DNA from: Lachnospiraceae bacterium
GTDB taxonomy: Bacteria; Bacillota; Clostridia; Lachnospirales; Lachnospiraceae
Assembly: GCA_024682555.1 (NCBI GenBank)
Contig: JAIKZD010000044.1
Location: forward strand, 1-64,000
Length of the DNA: 64,000 nt
Direction of reading: 5' to 3'
Part shown: positions 39,518 to 49,656 of the stretch, piece by piece
Layout: each line of letters begins with the position of its first letter
Numbering within the stretch: the first letter of the stretch is position 1
Notes under the pieces: generated by a model
Seen by the model: only the letters and a program-made list of their open reading frames with translations
Database searches by the model: none
Told to the model about the DNA's origin: nothing
Program-made: the position numbers and the translations under genes

Positions 39518-40471
39518 TTGGAAAAAAAATCAGTCAGAGATATGTATATTATAGCAGCGGGATATATACTGATGGGATTGTTCATGGTGATCTTTCCCCA
39601 GTTCACTCTCGAGATGGTCTGTTATCTGCTGGCAGCAGTCCTTGCGGTAATGGGTATCTTTAATATTATCGTATATTTCATGAAGGATATTAAAGACAGC
39701 TTTTACAAATATGACTTTGCAGCGGGGATCATCATGATCCTCATAGCGGTCATAGTCATCTTCAGGAGCCAGATATTCATTGATATTATCCCCCTTGCAA
39801 TGGGAGTGCTCATATTCGCCAACGGAGTCATAAAGATCCAGAGGGTGATAGACCTTAAAAGGACGGGCTATAACGGCTGGATCTTCGTGCTGCTGTTTGC
39901 TCTTCTGTGCATATGCGTCGGTATATTTGTCATGCTTCAGCCGGATTTTATTGCAAAATCGGTGGTGATAGTCATAGGTATCAGCATGATCTTCAGCGGA
40001 CTCACGGATGTTATGACCCTTTTAGTACTGCAAAAGCAGGTAAAGCTGTATTTTGAGGAGAAAGGATATGACATAGAGGCTGAGGGCCGGGAGATCCTTA
40101 AGGAAGATGAACCGGATGAAAAATCCGGCAAAGAGGAAAAACCGGACAAAGAGGAAGACAGTTCCGGTAATAAGAAGGATAAGGACGGGGATGAGCCTTT
40201 GGATCCTGCAGATAAAGACCGGGAAACAAAGGAAAACCCGGAAGACGGATCCGACCCTTCAAAAGACCGGCGGGATATGAAAGATCCGGACTCCGGGAAG
40301 GATACGGAATCCGGAAAGGAAACGGATAATAAGAAAAACAGAAGAAAAAACGACAGATCCGGTGATGACAAGCCTGTACTGCCCTTCAGATGGGATGATG
40401 ACGACTCTTCAAAGAATTCCCTGTTAGACGGAATGGGAAGCTTTTTGGGAAAGTCCAAAAAACCGGAATAA
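39518..40471 (+). CDS. DUF308/HdeD-like membrane protein with long charged C-terminal tail
   Basis: Six predicted TM segments followed by a K/D/E-rich low-complexity tail; TTG start. Confidence 0.6.
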   Translation: MEKKSVRDMYIIAAGYILMGLFMVIFPQFTLEMVCYLLAAVLAVMGIFNIIVYFMKDIKDSFYKYDFAAGIIMILIAVIVIFRSQIFIDIIPLAMGVLIFANGVIKIQRVIDLKRTGYNGWIFVLLFALLCICVGIFVMLQPDFIAKSVVIVIGISMIFSGLTDVMTLLVLQKQVKLYFEEKGYDIEAEGREILKEDEPDEKSGKEEKPDKEEDSSGNKKDKDGDEPLDPADKDRETKENPEDGSDPSKDRRDMKDPDSGKDTESGKETDNKKNRRKNDRSGDDKPVLPFRWDDDDSSKNSLLDGMGSFLGKSKKPE

Positions 40472-40483
40472 TAAACGATAATT

Positions 40484-41077
40484 ATGGGAAAGATATACTA
40501 TATAATCGGGAAAAGCTCATCGGGCAAGGATACGATATACAAAAGACTGCTAAAGGACGAATCCCTTGACTTAAACAGTGTGGTGCTATATACCACCAGA
40601 CCGAAAAGAGACGGTGAAACAGACGGGGTCACCTACCATTTCACGGACGAGGAGGGCTTCCTTAAGCTTAGGGAAGAAGGTCTGATCGTTGAGGACAGGG
40701 CTTATGAAACGATGCATGGTCTCTGGAGGTATTTTACCGTAAAGGATGACTCCATAGACCTTGAGAACAAAGATTATCTGACAATAGGAGTCCTGAGTTC
40801 CTATGTGTCCACGAGGGACTATTTCGGAAAAGACAGGGTTATTCCGATATATATAGAGGTGGATGACGGCATCAGGCTTGAAAGAGCGCTGAAAAGGGAA
40901 TTAAAGCCCGAAAACCGGAAGTTTGCCGAGATGTGCAGGAGATTCTTATCGGATACGGAGGATTTTTCCGAGGACAAACTCGTATCAGCGGGAATAACCG
41001 TGAGATTTGACAATAAAGACCTTAATACGTGTATCGATGAGATCAGGAGTTATATCAGATCGGTAAAGGATCAGTAA
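40484..41077 (+). CDS. gmk: Guanylate kinase
   Basis: YYIIGKSSSGKDTIYKRLL, LYTTRPKRDGETDGVTYHF motifs. Confidence 0.85.
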   Translation: MGKIYYIIGKSSSGKDTIYKRLLKDESLDLNSVVLYTTRPKRDGETDGVTYHFTDEEGFLKLREEGLIVEDRAYETMHGLWRYFTVKDDSIDLENKDYLTIGVLSSYVSTRDYFGKDRVIPIYIEVDDGIRLERALKRELKPENRKFAEMCRRFLSDTEDFSEDKLVSAGITVRFDNKDLNTCIDEIRSYIRSVKDQ

Positions 41078-41089
41078 GAGGATTTTCAT

Positions 41090-41533
41090 ATGGATATCAG
41101 GGTTAACCAGAATACACCGGTAAATGCGGCTTCAGAGACTTCTCAGGCTCCCCAGGCCGTTGACGATACCTTTAAGTTCATGCTCATGAGCCAGATAGAT
41201 GACGAGGGCTTAAAGGAACGTCTTAATATGATGTTTGATGAGATCATAATGCAGGGTAAAAAGATATCCAAGCATGTTGATGTCAAGGACATGAAGAAAT
41301 ACCGCACTCTCATCAAGGAGTTCCTGAATGAGGTGGTCAACAGATCCCACAAATTCTCAAGAGAGAATTTTCTTGACAGAAAGGGACGTCACAGGGTATA
41401 CGGCATCATACGCCTTATAGATGCAAACCTTGACGAACTGGCGGGAGAACTGATGAAGGAAGAGAAGGATCACCTGAAAGTACTTCAAAAGGTGGATGAG
41501 ATAAGGGGATTGCTGCTTGATATATTTACGTGA
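41090..41533 (+). CDS. YaaR family (DUF327) protein
   Basis: Sequence and conserved position between gmk and holB. Confidence 0.8.
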   Translation: MDIRVNQNTPVNAASETSQAPQAVDDTFKFMLMSQIDDEGLKERLNMMFDEIIMQGKKISKHVDVKDMKKYRTLIKEFLNEVVNRSHKFSRENFLDRKGRHRVYGIIRLIDANLDELAGELMKEEKDHLKVLQKVDEIRGLLLDIFT

Positions 41534-41584
41534 TCTCACCGGGGTATCTTTTCATCTGTATCATTTTTCAGAGGGAGTTTCAAA

Positions 41585-42574
41585 GTGGCCGGTTTTAATG
41601 ACATTATCGGGCAGGAACAGATCACGGCACAGTTAAAGAGCTCGATAGAAAACAATACCGTAACCCATGCCTATCTCCTTGCGGGGGAAAAGGGTCTGGG
41701 AAAAAAAAAGATCGCAAAGACCTTTGCAATGGCTCTTGAATGTACGGGTACCGGGGACAGACCCTGTATGGAATGCGAACACTGCAGACAGGCTCTTTCG
41801 GGGAGCGAGCCGGATATCATTACGGTGACCCATGAAAAGGAATCCGTGATAGCCGTAGGCGAGATAAGGGATCAGATCGTTGATGACGTATATATAAAGC
41901 CATACAGCAGTGACCGTAAGATATATATCATTCCCGAAGCCGAAAAAATGAATGTTCAGGCGCAGAATGCACTGCTCAAGACGTTAGAGGAACCGCCTGC
42001 ATATACGGTGATCATCCTGCTTACGGATAATCCCCAGGCTCTTCTTCCCACCATAATCTCAAGGTGTACCGTTCTTACCCTGAAACCGGTAAGGGACGGG
42101 GTGATCAGGAAATATCTTACGGAAGAGCTGCATATTTCGGATCATCAGGCAGATATCTGCATCTCATTTGCAAGAGGGAATGCGGGCAGGGCAAGGGATC
42201 TTGCCGAAAATGAAGAGTTTGACAGCCTGAAGAACGAAGTACTCAGGATATTGAAAAAAATAAAGGATTCCCAGAACAGCTATCTGTATGACTGCGTAAA
42301 ACTGCTTTCCGAATATAAGACCGGAGTGGATACGGTTTTGGAGCTCATAACCATGTGGTACAGGGATATCCTTTTATATAAAGCAACTGCGGATGAAGAC
42401 AGGCTTATTTTTTCGGAGGAGAAAAAGAACATAAAACAGGCAGCAAAAGAGACCTCTTACGAATCTGTGGAAAGAGTGATCGAAAGCCTTAATAAAACAA
42501 AAGAAATGCTTAAGGCAAACGTCAATTATGAGCTGGTTATGCAGTTTCTTCTGTTTGCCATAAAGGAGAATTAA
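41585..42574 (+). CDS. holB: DNA polymerase III delta' subunit
   Basis: HAYLLAGEKGLGKKKIAKTFA, zinc-binding CMECEHCRQ, NALLKTLEEPP; GTG start. Confidence 0.9.
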   Translation: MAGFNDIIGQEQITAQLKSSIENNTVTHAYLLAGEKGLGKKKIAKTFAMALECTGTGDRPCMECEHCRQALSGSEPDIITVTHEKESVIAVGEIRDQIVDDVYIKPYSSDRKIYIIPEAEKMNVQAQNALLKTLEEPPAYTVIILLTDNPQALLPTIISRCTVLTLKPVRDGVIRKYLTEELHISDHQADICISFARGNAGRARDLAENEEFDSLKNEVLRILKKIKDSQNSYLYDCVKLLSEYKTGVDTVLELITMWYRDILLYKATADEDRLIFSEEKKNIKQAAKETSYESVERVIESLNKTKEMLKANVNYELVMQFLLFAIKEN

Positions 42575-42575
42575 G

Positions 42576-43487
42576 ATGAGAAATGTAATAGGTGTAAGGT
42601 TTCGTACAGCGGGAAAGATCTACTATTTTGATCCCCATAACCTGGAACTGAAAAGAAACGATCATGTGATCGTGGAGACTGCCAGGGGAATAGAATACGG
42701 AACGGTTGTCCTTCCCCCTACGGACGTGGAGGATGAAAAAGTTGTCCAGCCCCTGAAAAAGGTGATCAGAAAGGCAACGGACAAGGATGATGAGACAGAG
42801 GCGGCTAACAGGCTGAAGGAAAAAGATGCCTATAAGATCTGTCAGGAAAAGATAATAAAGCACGGCCTTGAAATGAAGCTTATCAATGCGGAATATACCT
42901 TTGATAACAACAAGGTGCTCTTTTATTTCACGGCTGACGGAAGGATCGATTTCAGGGAACTTGTAAAGGATCTTGCCTCGGTGTTCAAGACAAGGATAGA
43001 GCTTCGTCAGATCGGTGTGAGGGATGAGACCAAGATATTAGGCGGGATAGGCTTCTGCGGAAGACCTTTATGCTGCAATACCTATCTTTCCGATTTTGCA
43101 CCGGTATCCATAAAGATGGCCAAGGAACAGAATCTTTCCTTAAATCCCACAAAGATATCCGGGATCTGCGGAAGACTGATGTGCTGTTTAAAGAACGAAG
43201 AAGATACCTATGAGTACCTTAACAGCAAGCTTCCGGGAATAGGCGACAGGGTCACGACCAATGACGGATACAAGGCCGAGGTGGCGGAAGTAAACGTATT
43301 AAGACAGTTAGTAAAGGTCATCATAAATGACGGGGATGAAAAGGAAATAAAGGAATACAAGGTCAGTGACCTGAAATTCAGGCCGAGACACAAGAAAGAA
43401 AAGCAGAATGATGACAATAATGCCGAGCTGAAAGAGCTTGAGCGTCTGGAAAAGAGTGACGGAAAATCAAAGCTTGATGATGACTGA
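42576..43487 (+). CDS. PSP1 domain protein (YaaT/RicT-like)
   Basis: GGIGFCGRPLCCNTYLSDFAPVSIKMAKEQNLSLNPTKISGICGRLMCCLKNE. Confidence 0.92.
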   Translation: MRNVIGVRFRTAGKIYYFDPHNLELKRNDHVIVETARGIEYGTVVLPPTDVEDEKVVQPLKKVIRKATDKDDETEAANRLKEKDAYKICQEKIIKHGLEMKLINAEYTFDNNKVLFYFTADGRIDFRELVKDLASVFKTRIELRQIGVRDETKILGGIGFCGRPLCCNTYLSDFAPVSIKMAKEQNLSLNPTKISGICGRLMCCLKNEEDTYEYLNSKLPGIGDRVTTNDGYKAEVAEVNVLRQLVKVIINDGDEKEIKEYKVSDLKFRPRHKKEKQNDDNNAELKELERLEKSDGKSKLDDD

Positions 43488-44274
43488 TCAGACCTTAAAC
43501 CGTGAGGAAGGGTCCTTTGAGGCCTTTATAAACAGTCCCGAAGAACGGATAGATGATATCCAGAGAAACGGCTACAGGATAATCCAGAACGTAAACAAAT
43601 TCTGTTTCGGTGTCGATGCGATCCTTCTGAGCGATTTTGCAAAAATACACAAAGGCGAGAGGGTCCTTGATATCGGAACCGGAACCGGGATAATACCGAT
43701 CCTTCTTGAGGCAAAGACCGAAGGAGAGCATTTTACGGGACTTGATATCCAGAAGGAGAGCATAGACCTTGCAAAAAGAAGCGTTATGCTAAACGGCCTT
43801 ACCGGGAAGATAGACATGGTCTGCGGGGACATTAATGATGCGGATTCCCTTTTTAACGGGGAAAAATTCGATGTAATTACCTCCAATCCGCCCTATATGA
43901 TCGGAGATCACGGGGCAAGCGGAGAGAATACCGAAAAGGCCATTGCAAGACATGAGATCCTATGCACCTTTGAGGACATAGCAAGGGAGAGCGCAAAGCT
44001 GTTAACGGACAAGGGCAGACTGTATCTTATCCACAGACCCTTCAGGCTTGTGGAGATATTTAAAACCCTGACAAAATACAGGCTGGAACCTAAACAGATG
44101 AGACTTGTATATCCCTATGCCGACAAGGAGCCGAATATGGTGCTTATAGAGGCCATAAAGGGCGCAAGATCGAGACTTAAGGTATTAAAGCCCCTTGTGA
44201 TACATAAGAGTCCTTCCGAATATACGGATGAGATCTATTCAATATACGGAAAGGACAGACCTGCCGATGAATAA
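43480..44274 (+). CDS. tRNA1(Val) (adenine-N6)-methyltransferase-like
   Basis: VLDIGTGTGIIPILL, SNPPYM; N-terminus overlaps the PSP1 gene end. Confidence 0.85.
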   Translation: MTDQTLNREEGSFEAFINSPEERIDDIQRNGYRIIQNVNKFCFGVDAILLSDFAKIHKGERVLDIGTGTGIIPILLEAKTEGEHFTGLDIQKESIDLAKRSVMLNGLTGKIDMVCGDINDADSLFNGEKFDVITSNPPYMIGDHGASGENTEKAIARHEILCTFEDIARESAKLLTDKGRLYLIHRPFRLVEIFKTLTKYRLEPKQMRLVYPYADKEPNMVLIEAIKGARSRLKVLKPLVIHKSPSEYTDEIYSIYGKDRPADE

Positions 44275-45133
44275 CGAACCGGGAATCCTCTATCTCTGTG
44301 CGACTCCCATAGGGAATCTGAAGGACATATCCCTGCGGGTCCTTGATACGCTTAAGGAAGTGGACATAATAGCCTGCGAGGATACGAGGAACAGCATAAA
44401 GCTCTTTAACCATTTCGGGATAAGCAAACCTCTATGGAGCTATCATGAGTATAATAAATACGATAAGGCCGAAGAGATCGTTGAAAAGCTTAAGACCGGC
44501 AGCAGTATCGCCCTTGTAACGGATGCGGGAACACCTTCGATATCGGATCCGGGGGAGGTACTGGTTAAAAAGTGCATTGATGAAGGCATAAGAGTGACAT
44601 CCTTACCCGGCCCCTGTGCCGCTGTCACGGCTCTGTCGCTGTCGGGGCTGAACACAAGAAGGTTTGTTTTTGAAGCCTTTTTGCCCCATGATAAAAAAGA
44701 AAGGGCGGAGATCCTTCTTCAGCTTGAGGATGAGACAAGGACCATCATCATATACGAGGCTCCCCATCATCTCATAAAGACCTTAAAGGAGCTTGAGGAT
44801 CATCTCGGGGACAGGACAATAAGCCTCTGCAGGGAGCTTACCAAGCTTCATGAGGAGATAAAAAGGACCACCTTTTCACAGGCTCTGTCATATTATGAGG
44901 ATAACCCTCCCAGAGGGGAATACGTTATCTGTATCGAAGGGAAGGATACGGAAAACATAAAGAGGCAGAACGAGGACAGATACAGAGAGATGCCTCTTGA
45001 CAGACATATGGATATTTACCTGAAACAGGGATATGATAATAAAGAAAGCATGAGGCTCGTGGCAAAGGACAGAGGCTTAAGCAGAAGAGAAGTATACAAT
45101 GCCCTGCTTAAGGGAAAAGATAAAGGAGAGTAA
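44267..45133 (+). CDS. rsmI: 16S rRNA (cytidine1402-2'-O)-methyltransferase
   Basis: GILYLCATPIGNLKDISLRVLDTLKEVDIIACEDTRNS; ALVTDAGTPSISDPG. Confidence 0.95.
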   Translation: MNNEPGILYLCATPIGNLKDISLRVLDTLKEVDIIACEDTRNSIKLFNHFGISKPLWSYHEYNKYDKAEEIVEKLKTGSSIALVTDAGTPSISDPGEVLVKKCIDEGIRVTSLPGPCAAVTALSLSGLNTRRFVFEAFLPHDKKERAEILLQLEDETRTIIIYEAPHHLIKTLKELEDHLGDRTISLCRELTKLHEEIKRTTFSQALSYYEDNPPRGEYVICIEGKDTENIKRQNEDRYREMPLDRHMDIYLKQGYDNKESMRLVAKDRGLSRREVYNALLKGKDKGE

Positions 45134-45134
45134 G

Positions 45135-47123
45135 ATGGAAAGCAAAGGAAAGTATTACGTTACAACGGCTATAGCCTATACATCGGGAAAGCCTCATATA
45201 GGGAATACCTATGAAGCGGTCCTCTGTGACAGTATAGCCAGATATAAGAGGCTTGAGGGCTATGATGTTTTTTTCCAGACGGGAACCGACGAGCACGGGC
45301 AGAAGATAGAATTAAAGGCCCAGGCAGCAGGCATCTCGCCCCGGGAATATGTGGATAAGGTTTCTTCCGAGGTTAAGAGGCTCTGGGATCTGATGGAAAC
45401 CTCTTATGACAAGTTTATCCGTACCACGGACGAGGATCATGAAAAACAGGTCCAGAAGATATTTAAAAAGCTCTATGATCAGGGAGATATCTACAAGGGG
45501 GCCTATGAAGGACTCTATTGCACGGACTGCGAGGCTTTCTGGACAGAATCACAGCTTGTTGACGGTAAATGCCCCGATTGCGGCAGGGATGTCCATCCGG
45601 CAAAGGAAGAAGCGTACTTCTTCAAGATGAGCAAATATGCCGACAGGCTCATTGACCATATAAACAGCCATCCGGAGTTTATCCAGCCGGTATCCAGGAA
45701 AAACGAGATGATGAACAACTTCCTGCTGCCCGGACTTTCCGATCTCTGTGTTTCAAGGACTTCCTTCAAATGGGGCATCCCTGTTGACTTTGATGACAGG
45801 CATGTTGTTTATGTATGGATAGATGCACTTTCAAACTATATCACCGGGATAGGCTATGATGCGGACGGAAACTCGACGGACCGGTATAAGAAGCTCTGGC
45901 CTGCGGATCTGCACCTCATAGGCAAGGACATCGTGAGATTCCATACTATCTACTGGCCCATAATCCTCATGGCCCTGGGAGAGGAGCTGCCTAAGCAGGT
46001 GTTCGGACACCCCTGGCTGTTACAGGGCGGTGAAAAGATGAGCAAATCCCGCGGAAACGTTATCTATGCCGATGACCTCGTGGATCTTTTCGGAGTGGAT
46101 GCGGTAAGGTATTTCGTTCTGCATGAGATGCCCTTTGACAATGACGGGATCATAACCTGGGAACTTGTGGTTGAAAGATACAATTCCGACCTTGCAAATG
46201 TTCTCGGAAACCTGGTAAACCGTACCATCACCATGGCAAACAAGTATTTTGACGGTATAGTTAAGAGCACAGGAAAAACAGAGGCCGTTGATGAGGATCT
46301 TAAGGCCGTGATAACGGGTGCAAGAGACAGGATAGAAAAGAAAATGGCGGATTTAAGGGTTGCGGATGCCATCACCGAGGTATTCAACATTTTCAGAAGA
46401 TGCAACAAGTATATCGATGAAACAGAGCCCTGGGTTCTTGCAAGAGATGAGGCAAATGAAGACAGACTGGCAGAAGTGTTGTATAATCTAACTGAGTCGA
46501 TCTGCATAGGCGCAAACCTCTTGGAGCCCTTCATGCCTAAGACTTCGGAGAGTATTCTCATGCAGTTTAAGGGTACCGTCAGGGATTATGATCTGCTTGC
46601 GGATTACGGTTTATATGAATCGGGTACAAAGGTTACGGATAAGCCGGAAATACTGTTTGCAAGGCTGGATGTAAATGAGATCATGAAAAAGGTGGAGGAA
46701 CTGCGTGCCAGACAGAAGGCCGAATACGAAGCCGAGAACGGTATCTCACAAGAGAGCGCCGTACAGGATGAGGATGTCTGCGACATTCCACAAAAACCCG
46801 AGATCACCTATGATGATTTTGCAAAGCTTCAGTTTCAGGTCGGCGAGATCCTTGAATGTGAAGAGGTTCCGAAATCCAAGAAGCTTCTGTGCTCAAAGGT
46901 AAAGATCGGAAGCCAGGTAAAGCAGATAGTATCCGGGATCAAAGCGTATTATAAGCCTGAGGAAATGGTGGGCAAGAAGGTAATGGTCCTTGTAAATCTT
47001 AAACCTGCCACACTTGCGGGGGTACTGTCCGAGGGAATGCTTCTGTGTGCCGAGGATAAGGACGGAAATCTTGTCCTTGTATCGCCCGAGAAGGATATGC
47101 CCTCGGGAGCCGAGATTTGCTGA
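45135..47123 (+). CDS. metG: Methionyl-tRNA synthetase
   Basis: YYVTTAIAYTSGKPHIGNTYE, KMSKSRGNV, C-terminal tRNA-binding domain (FAKLQFQVGEILECEEVPKSKKLL). Confidence 0.96.
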   Translation: MESKGKYYVTTAIAYTSGKPHIGNTYEAVLCDSIARYKRLEGYDVFFQTGTDEHGQKIELKAQAAGISPREYVDKVSSEVKRLWDLMETSYDKFIRTTDEDHEKQVQKIFKKLYDQGDIYKGAYEGLYCTDCEAFWTESQLVDGKCPDCGRDVHPAKEEAYFFKMSKYADRLIDHINSHPEFIQPVSRKNEMMNNFLLPGLSDLCVSRTSFKWGIPVDFDDRHVVYVWIDALSNYITGIGYDADGNSTDRYKKLWPADLHLIGKDIVRFHTIYWPIILMALGEELPKQVFGHPWLLQGGEKMSKSRGNVIYADDLVDLFGVDAVRYFVLHEMPFDNDGIITWELVVERYNSDLANVLGNLVNRTITMANKYFDGIVKSTGKTEAVDEDLKAVITGARDRIEKKMADLRVADAITEVFNIFRRCNKYIDETEPWVLARDEANEDRLAEVLYNLTESICIGANLLEPFMPKTSESILMQFKGTVRDYDLLADYGLYESGTKVTDKPEILFARLDVNEIMKKVEELRARQKAEYEAENGISQESAVQDEDVCDIPQKPEITYDDFAKLQFQVGEILECEEVPKSKKLLCSKVKIGSQVKQIVSGIKAYYKPEEMVGKKVMVLVNLKPATLAGVLSEGMLLCAEDKDGNLVLVSPEKDMPSGAEIC

Positions 47124-47241
47124 TCCCGGTGAGGAAACAGGTTTAACATAAGCGGATATATATCCGTGAAATAATAACAGGATGTTGGGGAAAAGCAGAA
47201 CATGGAGGGATAAGTTCTGCGTAAACAAAGGATAAGGAGGA

Positions 47242-48309
47242 ATGAACATGAGAATGAAGAAACTGATCAGTCTGATACTTGCAGGGACACTGACTCTGTC
47301 CATGTGCAGTACGGTATTTGCATCACAGGTGATCACCTTTGAGGATAATACCAAAAAAGAGACGGTGTCGGATAATGCCGCTCCCGGAACAAGCGTGAGT
47401 GATAATCAGGCACAGCCTGCGGCGGAGGACAAGAAAGAAGGCGTTGATTATAATAAGGCCTATCTGGCTCTGGGAAAGGATCTTACGCCGGATCAGCTCA
47501 ATACGGTACTTGCTCTTCTGGGCATACCCGCAGCCGAGCTTGACAAGTATGATGTGGTATACATCACAAATGCCGATGAGCATGCAAACCTTGACAGCTA
47601 TATCGATCCGAAGGTGATAGGCACAAAAGCCCTGTCCTCGGTACTGGTAAGACCTGCAAAGAAGGGTTACGGAGTAGTGGTTACCACAAAGAACATAAGC
47701 TACTGTACCACAAACATGTACAGGAACGCCCTTATTACCGCGGGAGTCGAGGATGCGGACATTACAGTGGCCGGACCTTCACAGATCTCCGGAACGGCGG
47801 CTCTTATAGGAGCCCTCAAGGCATATGAGAACATGTCGGGCGAAAAGGTTACCGACGTAGCCATGGATACGGCGCTTAATGAGCTTGTTACCACGGGTGA
47901 GATATCCGATACGGTTGGCTCCAATTCCGAAGCGGAAGAGCTCATATCCTATATCAAGGCCCAGATAGCGGCAAATGATCTCGATACCGAGGAAGAGATA
48001 GACGCAGTCATCAGGCAGGGTATGAAGGATTATAATGTTACCCTTTCCGAGGATGATATCAAAGACATCATAGATCTTATGATGAAGATCAAGGATATGG
48101 GAATAGATTTCAACGTACTTGCCGACCAGGCAGAGGATATCTACGCAAAATACAAGGATAAGATAGATGCCGGAACCTTCAGGATCCAGGATGTACAGAT
48201 AGAGGATCTGGGGATCGGAAAGATATTATCATCGGCAACCAACAGCTTCTTTAAGAATTTTGTGGATTCCGTAAGTACCTTTTTCTCGGGACTGTTCACA
48301 AAAAGATGA
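47242..48309 (+). CDS. DUF1002 family secreted protein
   Basis: Signal peptide then YLALGKDLTPDQLNTVLALLGI; typical DUF1002 content. Confidence 0.85.
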   Translation: MNMRMKKLISLILAGTLTLSMCSTVFASQVITFEDNTKKETVSDNAAPGTSVSDNQAQPAAEDKKEGVDYNKAYLALGKDLTPDQLNTVLALLGIPAAELDKYDVVYITNADEHANLDSYIDPKVIGTKALSSVLVRPAKKGYGVVVTTKNISYCTTNMYRNALITAGVEDADITVAGPSQISGTAALIGALKAYENMSGEKVTDVAMDTALNELVTTGEISDTVGSNSEAEELISYIKAQIAANDLDTEEEIDAVIRQGMKDYNVTLSEDDIKDIIDLMMKIKDMGIDFNVLADQAEDIYAKYKDKIDAGTFRIQDVQIEDLGIGKILSSATNSFFKNFVDSVSTFFSGLFTKR

Positions 48310-48785
48310 TAAATAATGATCTTACACTATGCATCCGCAGCCTTAAAAGGCAGGAATGGGAGGATGCAATGCAGCTTGCATGGGATACCTTTCTGATCTA
48401 TGAAGCTCCTGAATATACAAGGGAAGGCATAAACAGTTTCAGGAGCTTTATAAGGGATCCCATTCTGAAAAAAATGTTCATAATGGGTGAATATCTTGCC
48501 TATGGGGCGTTTATCGACAGGCAGATAGTTGGTATAATAGGGATAAGGAACTTAAATCATATATCCCTGCTGTTTGTGCAGTCGGAGCTCCATCACAGGG
48601 GGATAGCTTCGACCCTGATAGACAGATGTGCAAACGATCTGATACAGAAGGGTGTCAGGTCAATGACCGTGAACTCTTCCCCTTATGCCGTAGGATTTTA
48701 TCACAAGAAGGGTTTTGAGGATATTTCGGGCGAAGTGATCACCGAAGGCATCAGATATACACCTATGAGGCTTACCATGGCGTAA
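48306..48785 (+). CDS. GNAT family N-acetyltransferase
   Basis: HISLLFVQSELHHRGIASTLIDRCANDLI acetyl-CoA motif. Confidence 0.85.
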   Translation: MINNDLTLCIRSLKRQEWEDAMQLAWDTFLIYEAPEYTREGINSFRSFIRDPILKKMFIMGEYLAYGAFIDRQIVGIIGIRNLNHISLLFVQSELHHRGIASTLIDRCANDLIQKGVRSMTVNSSPYAVGFYHKKGFEDISGEVITEGIRYTPMRLTMA

Positions 48786-48855
48786 AAGGTCTCATTTAAA
48801 AACTTGCGGTTCTTTTGGGGAGATCCGGGAACCGCCGGAAAGAGGTAGATTTAAA

Positions 48856-49647
48856 TTGGGTAAACTGTTTTCTCTTGACTCACCGGTCATGAATTTTCTG
48901 AATAAGGTTGCGGATCTTATGATACTTAACCTTTTATTCTTTTTCCTCAGTCTGCCCGTTATCACCATCGGGGCCACCACGACGGCGATGTACTATGTGA
49001 CTCTGAAGATGGCAAGGAATGAAGAATCCTATATCGTGAAGGGCTTCTTTAAATCCTTTAAACAGAATTTCAAGCAGGCTACGATCATGTGGATCATAGA
49101 TCTGGTGGTTGTCGGTCTGTTAATACTGGATATATCCATAGTAAACGGAAAGGTAATAAGTGTTTCAACGGATTCCACGTTTTTGACCGTTGTAAAGGTG
49201 GGACTTGCGGCGGCTGCGATCTTTATCGCATTCACTCTGACCTTTTCATTTCCGGTCCTTGCGAAATTTGATAATACGATAAAGAACACCTATAAGAATT
49301 CCTTTATCATGAGCGTAAGGCATTTTCCCACCACGCTCCTCACAATATTTCTGTGGGGCGGGACACTGTTTCTGATCTACTGCATGCCCCAGCTTCTGAT
49401 ATTTGCGGTCATGCTGCTGTTTTCACTTATAGCATTTGCAACATCCTTCCTGTTTGTCAAAAATTTTGACAAATACATCGCTCCGGGTGATCCGGCCGTA
49501 AGTACGGTGGATGATATGGACTGGCATGTAAACAAAGAGGATGATGATAAAGAGGCTGTGACGGAAAGACGGGTCACAGAGAACGAAAACGGTATTGAAG
49601 CAGAAAAAAGAATTGAAGCAGAGGAGACCTCGGAAGACATTCCGTGA
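48856..49647 (+). CDS. YesL family (DUF624) membrane protein
   Basis: FLNKVADLMILNLLFFFLSLPVITIGATTTAMYYVTLKM; TTG start. Confidence 0.85.
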   Translation: MGKLFSLDSPVMNFLNKVADLMILNLLFFFLSLPVITIGATTTAMYYVTLKMARNEESYIVKGFFKSFKQNFKQATIMWIIDLVVVGLLILDISIVNGKVISVSTDSTFLTVVKVGLAAAAIFIAFTLTFSFPVLAKFDNTIKNTYKNSFIMSVRHFPTTLLTIFLWGGTLFLIYCMPQLLIFAVMLLFSLIAFATSFLFVKNFDKYIAPGDPAVSTVDDMDWHVNKEDDDKEAVTERRVTENENGIEAEKRIEAEETSEDIP

Positions 49648-49656
49648 TCTGAGAGT

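Noticed and set aside
39937-40458. 173-aa Ser-rich minus-strand ORF
   Set aside because: Antisense reading of the K/D/E-rich tail of the DUF308-like gene.
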